This document shows positions 1 to 6,036 of a stretch of 6,131 nucleotides of DNA, in pieces. The number at the start of each line of letters is the position of its first letter. Position 1 is the stretch's first letter. The notes beneath the pieces were generated by a model. The model did not search any database, was not told where the DNA came from, and worked only from the letters and a program-made list of their open reading frames with translations. The stretch is from Candidatus Aminicenantota bacterium (GTDB taxonomy: Bacteria; Acidobacteriota; Aminicenantia; Aminicenantales; UBA8522). The stretch is taken from assembly GCA_016934895.1 (NCBI GenBank), contig JAFGRZ010000173.1:1-6131 (forward strand), read 5' to 3'. A program made the position numbers and the translations under genes.

Positions 1-9
1 GAGGAATTC

Positions 10-738
10 ATGAAAAAACTTTCGCTCCTGCTGTCTTTTCTTCTCGCCCTCTCCGCCTTCGCCGGCGCCGATGTCTATGTCAAGTCCAAGAGCCATACGG
101 ACGCCTTCGCCGTCATGGGCCAGAGTCAACCGGCCAAAGACGAGACCATCGAGCAGTGGATCGGCGATGACAAGTTCGCCCACATCGGGCCCGAGATGTC
201 GTCCATCGTCGACCTGAAGAAGAACATGATGGTTCTCATCACCCACAAGGACAAATCCTATGTGGAGACGGAGCTGCCGCTCGATATCTCAAAGCTGCTG
301 CCCAAGGAAATGGCCCAGATGATGGCCGGGATGATGAAGATGACCGTGACGGTGACGCCGAACAACCAGAGCAAGACGATCGGCCAATGGAAGTGCTCGG
401 GTTACGACGCCTCCATCCAGATGATGATGATGCCGATCAAGATGGCGGTCTGGGCCTCGACCGACGTCCCCGTCGACATGGAGAAGTTCTCCAAGATCTA
501 CAGCAACGTGATCAAGGCGCAGCTTCGCCTCGACGACGCCGCCATGGCGGAAATGATGAAGATCAAGGGCTACTGGATCGCCACCGAGACGACCGCTGAG
601 ATGATGGGCGCGAAGATGCGGAGCGCCACCGAGGTCGTCGAGATGACCAAGAAAAATCCGCCGGCAGGCGTCTATTCCGTTCCCTCGGGATACACCAAGA
701 AGGAATTCCTGAGCATGGAGGCCCTTCAACAGCGATAG
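10..738 (+). CDS. Secreted methionine-rich DUF4412-like protein
   Basis: This 242-residue protein begins with a clear Sec signal peptide: Lys2-Lys3, a Leu/Phe-rich core at about residues 4-15, and a small-residue cleavage site after Ala18 (Ala-Phe-Ala) or Ala20. No lipobox cysteine is visible, so it is probably periplasmic or surface-exposed. The mature part resembles DUF4412-type proteins: a beta-rich N-terminal half reporting a stored or observed state (IVDLKKNMMVLITHKDKSY at about 66-84), then a 'IGQWKCSGYDASI' stretch (124-136) and a 'VWAS' strand (147-150), as in that family's C-terminal half. The family has no known biochemical role. Methionine is unusually frequent (25 of 242), in clusters at 101-111, 138-145 and 179-183. 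There is one cysteine, Cys129. The ATG is preceded by GAGGA at 1-5. Family assignment is from recalled pattern similarity and is moderate; function is unknown. Confidence 0.75.
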   Translation: MKKLSLLLSFLLALSAFAGADVYVKSKSHTDAFAVMGQSQPAKDETIEQWIGDDKFAHIGPEMSSIVDLKKNMMVLITHKDKSYVETELPLDISKLLPKEMAQMMAGMMKMTVTVTPNNQSKTIGQWKCSGYDASIQMMMMPIKMAVWASTDVPVDMEKFSKIYSNVIKAQLRLDDAAMAEMMKIKGYWIATETTAEMMGAKMRSATEVVEMTKKNPPAGVYSVPSGYTKKEFLSMEALQQR

Positions 739-746
739 CGGCTGTT

Positions 747-779
747 CGGGCCGTCATCGACCGATCGGCGGCCGGCCCG
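747..779. other. Intergenic inverted repeat (weak hairpin)
   Basis: In the 70-bp gap between the first two genes, CGGGCCG (747-753) is the perfect inverse of CGGCCCG (773-779), leaving a 19-nt loop that holds the small palindrome CCGATCGG (761-768). No T-run follows on the plus strand, so it is not a canonical intrinsic terminator. It could be a Rho-independent-like pause, an mRNA stability element, or simply chance in GC-rich DNA. Confidence 0.25.
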
Positions 780-796
780 TCCGCCCAATTCTGATC

Positions 797-802
797 AGGA
801 GG
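797..802 (+). promoter_or_regulatory. Shine-Dalgarno site deciding a TTG start
   Basis: A full AGGAGG lies six bases before the TTG at 809. This is the strongest ribosome-binding site in the window. It supports the TTG as the true start, because it places a complete signal peptide (Lys-Lys followed by a hydrophobic core) at the N-terminus. Confidence 0.85.
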
Positions 803-808
803 TCGCCC

Positions 809-1264
809 TTGAAGAAAACCATCTGGCTGTTGACAGCTTTTATATGTCTGTCCATGATTCGCCTCGGCGCGGATAGCGAATTTTTCACTTCGGCCGATGA
901 GCCCGACCGCATCGCCGTCCAGCACATCCTAATCGCCTTCAAAGGCTCCATCCCCAAACCCTCGGTGACCCGCAGCAAGGACGAGGCCAAGAAGCTGGCT
1001 GGGGAGGTTTTGAAGCGCGCTCAAAAGGGGGAGGATTTCCCCGCTCTCGTTAAGGACTATACCGATGACGAATATCCGGGCATCTACAGACTGGCCAATA
1101 AGGGCGTCACCCCGGACGAGAGCAAGCAGGAATACCCGCGGCAGGCGATGATCAAGAGCTTCGGGGATGTCGGGTTCTCCCTGCCCGTCGACGGCATCGG
1201 GATGGCCGAATACCATTCCCAGAACTCGAAGTACGGCTGGCACATCATCAAAAGGATCGAGTGA
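809..1264 (+). CDS. Exported parvulin-type peptidyl-prolyl cis-trans isomerase
   Basis: This is a 151-residue protein read from a TTG start. Residues 1-21 form a signal peptide or membrane anchor (MKKTIWLLTAF...), so the enzyme should act in the periplasm or cell envelope on folding of exported proteins. The rest matches a single PpiC-type rotamase domain. It opens with 'VQHILIAF' (37-44, with the family histidine at 39), followed by a helix containing 'DEAKKLAGEVLKRAQKGEDFPALVKDYTDD' features (58-87). It closes with 'YGWHIIKRIE' (142-151), the usual 'GyHiI' ending with His145. The normal Gly-Gly-Asp-Leu-Gly loop is replaced by a divergent stretch at 90-105. There is no SurA-like or PrsA-like N-terminal chaperone domain, so this is a minimal parvulin. 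Its stop overlaps the rlmB start by four bases, implying translational coupling. Catalytic competence is not proven. Confidence 0.8.
   Translation: MKKTIWLLTAFICLSMIRLGADSEFFTSADEPDRIAVQHILIAFKGSIPKPSVTRSKDEAKKLAGEVLKRAQKGEDFPALVKDYTDDEYPGIYRLANKGVTPDESKQEYPRQAMIKSFGDVGFSLPVDGIGMAEYHSQNSKYGWHIIKRIE
1252..1256 (+). promoter_or_regulatory. Ribosome-binding site inside upstream gene for rlmB GTG start
   Basis: AAGGA lies four bases before the GTG at 1261, within the last codons of the upstream isomerase gene. It supports starting rlmB at the GTGA overlap, although a second in-frame GTG at 1267 cannot be excluded. Confidence 0.6.
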
Positions 1265-1989
1265 GTGTGGAGACGGTCGGCCGGCTGAACTCGATCATCG
1301 AGATCCTCCGCGCCGACCCGGGCCGCGTCCAGAAAGTTTTTATCCAGAAAGAGCGCGGCCCGCATAAGATCGCCGAGATCATCCGCCTGGCGAGAGAGCG
1401 GGGGGTCGTGTTCCATTCCGTCCCCCGGCGCAAGCTCGACCTCATGGCCCCGGACAACCAGGGCGCGCTCGTCCTCCTGGCGGCCAAGGGATTCACACCC
1501 CTCGAGGATATCCTGGCTGCATCCTCCAAGCCTTTCCTCGTCATTCTCGACGAGATCGCCGATCCCCAGAACCTCGGGGCCATCCTCCGGAGCGCCGAGT
1601 GCGCCGGAGTCGACGGGGTCATCCTCCCCGAACGCCGCTCGGCCGGACTGACGGACGCCGTCATAGAAGTCTCCGCCGGAGCGGCCGAACACCTCAAGAT
1701 CTCCCGGGTGATCAATCTCGCCCGGACCATGGACATGCTCAAAGAGCGGGGGATATGGCTCGTGGGTGCCGAGGGCGGGCGGAAAAAATATTGGACCGAC
1801 TTCGACTACACCGTTCCCGTCGGCATCGTCCTGGGCTCGGAGGGCCGGGGGATACGCCGCCTGGTCCGGGAAAAATGCGACGAGGTTCTTTCCATCCCTC
1901 TTTTCGGCCGGGTCAACTCACTCAACGTGGCCGCCGCGGCCGCCGTCTTTTTCTTCGAGGTCGCCCGCCAGCGCCACCCCTCGGCTTGA
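1261..1989 (+). CDS. rlmB: 23S rRNA (guanosine-2'-O-)-methyltransferase, RlmB type (SpoU/TrmH family)
   Basis: This 242-residue SPOUT-class enzyme transfers a methyl group from S-adenosylmethionine to a ribose 2'-OH. RlmB itself modifies G2251 of the 23S rRNA peptidyl-transferase P-loop, and its E. coli length (about 243) matches. An N-terminal L30e-like substrate-binding domain spans about 5-80, then a knotted methyltransferase domain follows. SpoU motif 1 is 'DPQNLGAILRS' (101-111, with Asn104 and catalytic Arg110). Motif 2 is 'LGSEGRGIRRL' (191-201, Glu194). Motif 3 is 'IPLFGRVNSLNVAAAAAV' (212-229, Ser220 and Asn222). The central 'VINLARTMDMLKE' (150-162) also resembles RlmB closely. The N-terminal Gly-Arg of the usual 'GRNxVxEAL' motif reads Arg-Leu here. 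The GTG start overlaps the preceding TGA (GTGA). Family membership is near certain; G2251 specificity is inferred, and a tRNA or other rRNA target remains possible. Confidence 0.88.
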   Translation: MSVETVGRLNSIIEILRADPGRVQKVFIQKERGPHKIAEIIRLARERGVVFHSVPRRKLDLMAPDNQGALVLLAAKGFTPLEDILAASSKPFLVILDEIADPQNLGAILRSAECAGVDGVILPERRSAGLTDAVIEVSAGAAEHLKISRVINLARTMDMLKERGIWLVGAEGGRKKYWTDFDYTVPVGIVLGSEGRGIRRLVREKCDEVLSIPLFGRVNSLNVAAAAAVFFFEVARQRHPSA

Positions 1990-2015
1990 CTTCAAATCAT
2001 CCGAGTCGATAGAAT
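1986..2015 (+). promoter_or_regulatory. Sigma-70-like promoter for accA-hisS-aspS
   Basis: TTGACT (1986-1991) and TAGAAT (2010-2015) each match five of six consensus bases and are separated by 18 bases. The -35 box overlaps the rlmB stop codon (TGA at 1987-1989). Transcription would start near 2022, giving a leader of roughly 25 bases before the accA ATG. The spacer and downstream bases are AT-richer than the surrounding coding DNA. No operator repeat or leader hairpin is evident. Confidence 0.7.
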
Positions 2016-2048
2016 GAGGGCGACAATCGCGCTTCATCACAGGATGCC

Positions 2049-3005
2049 ATGAGCAAAGAGCAGGATTTTTATAAACTGGAAAAGGACATCCTCAGCCTGA
2101 AAGCGGAGATCGAGGAGCTCGAAAACTCCGAGGATCCCGCCCGGGCGGATAAAATCACCGCTCTCCGCGGCCGGATCGAGAAAGAATGGGCCAAGATCAC
2201 CCCCCGGCTGACCGCCACCCAGATCGTCCAGATCGCCCGCCATCCCCAGCGGCCCTACGCCCTGGACTACATCGCCGGCCTGGTCGAAGACTTCATGGAG
2301 ATGCACGGCGACAGGCGTTTCGCCGACGACCCGGCCATCGTCGCCGGCCTCGGCTTCTATAAGGGGAAAACAACGGCCTTCATCGGCCACCAGAAGGGGC
2401 GGACGACCCGCGAGAGGATCGCCCGCAATTTCGGCCAGCCCAACCCGGAAGGCTACCGCAAGGCACTCCGGGTGATGAAGACGGCGGAAAAGTTCGGTTT
2501 CCCGATCGTCACGTTGATCGACACACCGGGCGCATATCCCGGGATCGGGGCCGAAGAGCGCGGGCAAGCCGAGGCCATTGCTCATAACCTCAAGGAAATC
2601 GCGACCTTACGGGTTCCGGTCGTCGTCGTCATCATCGGGGAGGGCGGGAGCGGCGGCGCTTTGGCCGTCGGCGTCGGCGATACGGTCATGATGCTCGAAA
2701 ACTCGTTCTATTCGGTCATCTCGCCGGAGGGGTGCGCCGCGATCCTCTGGAAGGACCAGAGCGCCGTCTCCCGGGCCGCCGAAAACATGAAGATCCGCGC
2801 CCAGGATCTTCTCGAGCTCGGGATCATCGACAAGATCATCCCCGAGCCTCCCGGCGGCGCGCACATCGACCCCGAATCGACGTTCAAGGCGGTGGACAAG
2901 CATATCAGCCAGGCTTTGAAGAAGCTCGAGACAAAATCCGTGGAGGAATTGCTCGAGGAACGGTACCAGAAATTCCGCAAGATGGGAGTCTTCAAGGAAA
3001 AGTGA
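2049..3005 (+). CDS. accA: Acetyl-CoA carboxylase carboxyltransferase subunit alpha
   Basis: AccA pairs with AccD to form the cytoplasmic carboxyltransferase that moves CO2 from carboxybiotin on AccB to acetyl-CoA, making malonyl-CoA for fatty acid synthesis. The protein has 318 residues, almost the same as E. coli AccA (319). A charged, probably coiled-coil N-terminus (about 5-50) is followed by the crotonase-fold domain. Diagnostic stretches are 'RPYALDYI' (68-75), 'MHGDRRFADDPAIV' (85-98), 'GHQKGR' (113-118), 'NFGQPNPEGYRKALR' (127-141), 'IDTPGAYPGIGAEERGQAEA' (157-176) and the oxyanion-hole-type 'GEGGSGGALA' (197-206), plus 'SPEGCAAILWKD' (225-236). It is full length with no missing motif. 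ATG at 2049 follows a weak AGGA (2041-2044). The preceding ATG at 2044 is out of frame and runs into a stop after two codons. accD, accB and accC are not in this window. Its TGA overlaps the hisS GTG. Confidence 0.97.
   Translation: MSKEQDFYKLEKDILSLKAEIEELENSEDPARADKITALRGRIEKEWAKITPRLTATQIVQIARHPQRPYALDYIAGLVEDFMEMHGDRRFADDPAIVAGLGFYKGKTTAFIGHQKGRTTRERIARNFGQPNPEGYRKALRVMKTAEKFGFPIVTLIDTPGAYPGIGAEERGQAEAIAHNLKEIATLRVPVVVVIIGEGGSGGALAVGVGDTVMMLENSFYSVISPEGCAAILWKDQSAVSRAAENMKIRAQDLLELGIIDKIIPEPPGGAHIDPESTFKAVDKHISQALKKLETKSVEELLEERYQKFRKMGVFKEK
2994..2998 (+). promoter_or_regulatory. Ribosome-binding site inside accA for hisS GTG start
   Basis: AAGGA ends three bases before the GTG at 3002, inside the final codons of accA. 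The frame stays open far upstream through accA, so this site, together with the GTGA stop/start overlap, is what fixes the hisS start. Confidence 0.65.
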
Positions 3006-4258
3006 GCGAGGATAAGCAGCCTGTCACCGCGATCAAGGGAACGCACGATATCCTTCCCAAAGAGGCGAGAGCCTGGCAGATGGCCGAGGCCGTCGCCAGG
3101 GTCGTCTTCGAACTCTACGGCTACCGCGAGATCCGCACCCCCGTCTTCGAGGCCACAGAGCTTTTCGAAAAGGGCACCGGCCAGACCTCCGACATCGTCC
3201 AGAAGGAAATGTACACCTTCACCGACAAGGGCGGCCGATCCATCACGCTCCGGCCGGAGTACACCCCGTCGGTCGCCCGGGCGATCATCGAGCACCGGCT
3301 CGACCTCAAGCCCGAGCCGATGCGCTACTATTTCATCGGTCCGATGTTCCGCTTCGACAAGCCCCAGAAGGGCCGTTTCCGCCAGTTCCACCAGGTCGAT
3401 ATCGAGGTTTTCGGCGAAGACGACCCGGCCATAGACGCCGAGATCGTCGAGATGGCCGACCATCTCCTCAAGAAGCTTGGGGTGACGGAGACGGAAACCC
3501 TGGTCAATTCGGTAGGCTGCCGGAAATGCCGCCCCGCCTATCTCCGGGAGCTGCGCGCCGCGGCCGCGGCCGTCGAATCGTCCCTCTGCCCCGACTGCCG
3601 GAGGAAGGCGGTCACCAACCCGCTCCGGATCTTCGACTGCAAGGTCGAATCCTGCCGGGACCTGGCCGCCGGTTTCCCCGAGATTACGAATTCTCTCTGT
3701 CCGGAATGCGCCGGACATTTCGAGAAATTCCGCGCCTACCTCGAGCTCTACCATATCCCCCACCGGATCGAGCCGCGGCTCGTCCGGGGGATCGATTATT
3801 ACACCAAGACGACCTTCGAGATTACGACGGCCGAGCTCGGCGCCCAGAACTCCATCCTCGGCGGCGGCCGTTACGACGACATGATGAGGGATTTCGGCGG
3901 CCCGGACATCTGCGGCATCGGGTTCGCCATGGGTGTCGAGAGACTCCTTGCCGTCGCGGACCTGAAGCCGGCGTTGGGCCGGTTCGTTTTTATCGCCCAC
4001 CTGGGAGAGACCGCCAAGACCGAGGCCATTGCGGTGGCCCGGTTCCTGAGGCAAAACAACATCGAATGCCTGCTCGAGTTCAAAGAGCACGGCCTCAAGG
4101 CCCAGCTCGGCCGGGCGAACAAGCTCGGGGCGTCCTGGACGCTGATCATCGGCGAGGACGAGATCCGCAAGGGCCGGTATCAACTGAAAGACATGAAAAC
4201 AGGCTCCCAGACCGAAGCCGCCAAAGAGGACATCCCGAAGCTCCTCGGCGGGTGTTGA
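3002..4258 (+). CDS. hisS: Histidine--tRNA ligase (class II), cysteine-rich insertion variant
   Basis: This cytoplasmic enzyme attaches histidine to tRNA-His using ATP. Read from GTG at 3002 it has 418 residues, normal for bacterial HisRS. The N-terminus 'AIKGTHDILPKEA' (10-22) is the canonical HisRS opening, which rules out the longer upstream reading. Motif 2 is 'FRFDKPQKGRFRQFHQ' (116-131). The histidine-specific loop is 'LVRGIDYYTKTTFE' (260-273, with the catalytic-type Arg262). 'GGGRYDDM' (287-294) and motif 3 'GIGFAMGVERL' (305-315, Arg314) follow. Residues about 327-418 form the anticodon-binding domain, so this is a true HisRS rather than HisZ, which lacks it. The insertion between motif 2 and the histidine loop carries four cysteine pairs: 173/176, 196/199, 213/218 and 233/236, which suggests metal binding. 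E. coli HisRS lacks them. The gene overlaps accA by four bases and lies 19 bp before aspS. Confidence 0.97.
   Translation: MSEDKQPVTAIKGTHDILPKEARAWQMAEAVARVVFELYGYREIRTPVFEATELFEKGTGQTSDIVQKEMYTFTDKGGRSITLRPEYTPSVARAIIEHRLDLKPEPMRYYFIGPMFRFDKPQKGRFRQFHQVDIEVFGEDDPAIDAEIVEMADHLLKKLGVTETETLVNSVGCRKCRPAYLRELRAAAAAVESSLCPDCRRKAVTNPLRIFDCKVESCRDLAAGFPEITNSLCPECAGHFEKFRAYLELYHIPHRIEPRLVRGIDYYTKTTFEITTAELGAQNSILGGGRYDDMMRDFGGPDICGIGFAMGVERLLAVADLKPALGRFVFIAHLGETAKTEAIAVARFLRQNNIECLLEFKEHGLKAQLGRANKLGASWTLIIGEDEIRKGRYQLKDMKTGSQTEAAKEDIPKLLGGC
3518..3709 (+). other. Eight-cysteine insertion segment of HisRS (putative zinc site)
   Basis: This segment encodes HisRS residues 173-236. It contains C-x2-C (173, 176), C-x2-C (196, 199), C-x4-C (213, 218) and C-x2-C (233, 236), plus the well-conserved 'TNPLRIFDCK' (205-214). 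The spacing would allow one or two four-cysteine metal sites. Metal binding is inferred from spacing only. Confidence 0.6.
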
Positions 4259-4262
4259 TCCC

Positions 4263-4269
4263 GGAAGGA
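4263..4269 (+). promoter_or_regulatory. Shine-Dalgarno site for aspS
   Basis: GGAAGGA lies eight bases before the aspS ATG in the 19-bp gap after hisS. A second AAGGA at 4271-4275 is too close to the start (two bases) to be the main site. There is no room for a separate promoter, so aspS is expected to be co-transcribed with hisS. Confidence 0.75.
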
Positions 4270-4277
4270 CAAGGACC

Positions 4278-6029
4278 ATGAGCGATCCTCAGAACCGGTC
4301 GCGAACAACCCACTGCGGACTCCTCCGGCCGGAGCATGAGGGCCGGGAGGTCACCCTTTTCGGCTGGGTCCAGCGGCAGCGGGACATGGGGCACCTCCTC
4401 TTCGTCGACCTGCGCGACCGTGAGGGCATCGCTCAGATCGTCTTCTCCACCGCCAAGCCGGAACTCCTCGAGGCCGCCAAAAAGCTCCGCCCGGAGTATG
4501 TCGTCGCCGTCAGCGGCGTCGTCCGAAGGCGGGAACCGAATGCGGTGAACGCCGAGATGGCCACCGGCGAGGTGGAAGTGGAGGCCGGCGGGTTCGAGAT
4601 TCTCAACGTCTCCAAAGTTCCGCCCTTCCAGATCGCCGACCCGGTCCAGGCGTCCGAAGAGTTGCGGATGAAGTATCGCTACATCGACCTGCGCCGCCCA
4701 TCGAAACAGCACGCCCTCCGCCTGCGGCACGAAGCGGCGCTGCGCACCCGCAACTATCTGAGCGGCCGGGGGTTCCTGGAGATCGAGACCCCCTTCCTGA
4801 CCAAGTCCACCCCCGAGGGCGCCCGGGACTACCTCGTCCCCAGCCGCATCTACAAGGGCCGGTTCTACGCCCTTCCCCAATCCCCCCAGATCTTCAAGCA
4901 GACGCTGATGATCTCCGGGTTCGACCGCTATTTCCAGATCGTCCGCTGCTTCCGCGACGAGGACCTGCGGTCGGAGCGGCAGCCGGAGTTCACCCAGATC
5001 GACATCGAGATGAGTTTCGTCGACCGCGAGGATATCTTCTCCCTGGTCGACGGAATGCTGGCCTCCGTCTTCGAGATCATCGGAGAAAAGGTGGAGACAC
5101 CTGTGCCCCGGCTCACTTTTCCGGAGAGCATGGATAAATACGGCACCGACAAGCCGGACCTGCGGATAAAAGCCGAAATCACAGACCTGACCGCGGAAGC
5201 CTCCACGTCCCGCTCTGAAGTCATCCGCAAGGTCATCGATGCCGGGGGGACGCTGCGGGGACTGAGAGTCCCAAGAGCGGCCGGCCTTTCCCGGAGCCAT
5301 CTCGATAAGATCGGCCAGAAGGCTCAGGAGCTCGGCGCCAAGGGTGTCATCTGGCTCAAGAAGCAGGACGAGTTCCGGTCGTCGCTCAAGCTGGAGGAAG
5401 CGGAGGCCCGTCTTATCTGGGAGAAGATGAAGGCCCGGGACGAGGACCTAGTTCTCCTTGTCGCCGACCGCCGGGAGATCGCGCTCCCCGTGCTCAGTCA
5501 TTTCCGCAAGGAGCTCCTCCAGGGACAAGCCGAGAAAGGCTTCTCCTTTGTCTGGGTGACCGACTTCCCGCTCTTCGAATGGAGCGACGAGGAGAAAAGG
5601 ATCGTCTCGGTGCACCACCCGTTTACCTCTCCGCTCGCCGACGACATCCCGCTTCTCGACTCCGAACCCCTGCGGGTGAGGGCGAGGGCCTATGACATCG
5701 TCTGCAACGGATACGAGATCGGCGGGGGATCCGTCCGGATCCACGACTTCGCGCTCCAGCGCAGGATCTTCGACATCCTGGGGCTCGGCGAAAAGGAAAT
5801 CGAGGAGAAATTCGGCTATTTCCTGGAGGCCCTCGGCTACGGCACTCCGCCCCACGGCGGCATCGCCATGGGGTTCGACCGTATCGTCATGCTCCTGGCG
5901 GGGGAAGAATCCATCCGCGAGGTCATCCCCTTCCCCAAGACGACCAGCGCCCTCTGTCTGCTCACCGGCTCCCCCGCGGAAGTGAGCGAACGGCAGCTCG
6001 ACGAGCTCGGCCTCAAACTCAAAAAATGA
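4278..6029 (+). CDS. aspS: Aspartate--tRNA ligase, bacterial type with GAD domain
   Basis: This cytoplasmic class II synthetase charges tRNA-Asp and has 583 residues, close to E. coli AspRS (590). An N-terminal OB-fold anticodon-binding domain spans about 10-115 ('TLFGWVQRQRDMGHLLFVDL', 26-45). The catalytic core starts with 'KYRYIDLRR' (132-140). It contains motif 1 around 'GFLEIETPFL' (165-174), 'TPEGARDYLVPSR' (178-190), 'LPQSPQIFKQ' (199-208) and motif 2 'CFRDEDLRSERQPEFTQID' (224-242, Arg226). A GAD insertion domain typical of bacterial AspRS occupies about 285-420. Then come 'HHPFTSP' (446-452), 'GYEIGGGSVRIH' (478-489) and motif 3 'GIAMGFDRIVMLL' (528-540, Arg535). All catalytic motifs are intact. 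Residue Met37 sits where E. coli has Leu30 and non-discriminating enzymes usually have His, so whether it also aspartylates tRNA-Asn is unclear. The stop lies seven bases from the stop of a convergent gene. Confidence 0.97.
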   Translation: MSDPQNRSRTTHCGLLRPEHEGREVTLFGWVQRQRDMGHLLFVDLRDREGIAQIVFSTAKPELLEAAKKLRPEYVVAVSGVVRRREPNAVNAEMATGEVEVEAGGFEILNVSKVPPFQIADPVQASEELRMKYRYIDLRRPSKQHALRLRHEAALRTRNYLSGRGFLEIETPFLTKSTPEGARDYLVPSRIYKGRFYALPQSPQIFKQTLMISGFDRYFQIVRCFRDEDLRSERQPEFTQIDIEMSFVDREDIFSLVDGMLASVFEIIGEKVETPVPRLTFPESMDKYGTDKPDLRIKAEITDLTAEASTSRSEVIRKVIDAGGTLRGLRVPRAAGLSRSHLDKIGQKAQELGAKGVIWLKKQDEFRSSLKLEEAEARLIWEKMKARDEDLVLLVADRREIALPVLSHFRKELLQGQAEKGFSFVWVTDFPLFEWSDEEKRIVSVHHPFTSPLADDIPLLDSEPLRVRARAYDIVCNGYEIGGGSVRIHDFALQRRIFDILGLGEKEIEEKFGYFLEALGYGTPPHGGIAMGFDRIVMLLAGEESIREVIPFPKTTSALCLLTGSPAEVSERQLDELGLKLKK

Positions 6030-6036
6030 TCACGGA

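Noticed and set aside
830..858. TTGACA-N17-CATGAT promoter-like pair inside the isomerase signal-peptide codons
   Set aside because: The -35 match is perfect but the -10 box matches only four of six bases. It lies just inside the gene, downstream of a convincing start, with no gene start nearby to serve.
2732..3001. N-terminal extension of the hisS frame into accA
   Set aside because: The frame is open but its translation is Arg/Pro/Gly-rich shadow sequence of accA. The conserved HisRS N-terminus begins just after the GTG at 3002, which has a ribosome-binding site.
2708..4279. 523-codon open frame on the minus strand antisense to accA and hisS
   Set aside because: It lies opposite two unmistakable genes. 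Its Asp/Glu/Gly/Leu/Arg-rich, low-complexity translation is typical of the antisense of GC-biased codons, and it has no recognisable motif.
4146..5300. 384-codon open frame on the minus strand antisense to aspS
   Set aside because: Same reasoning: a mirror of aspS codon bias with repetitive charged composition, running across the hisS-aspS junction.
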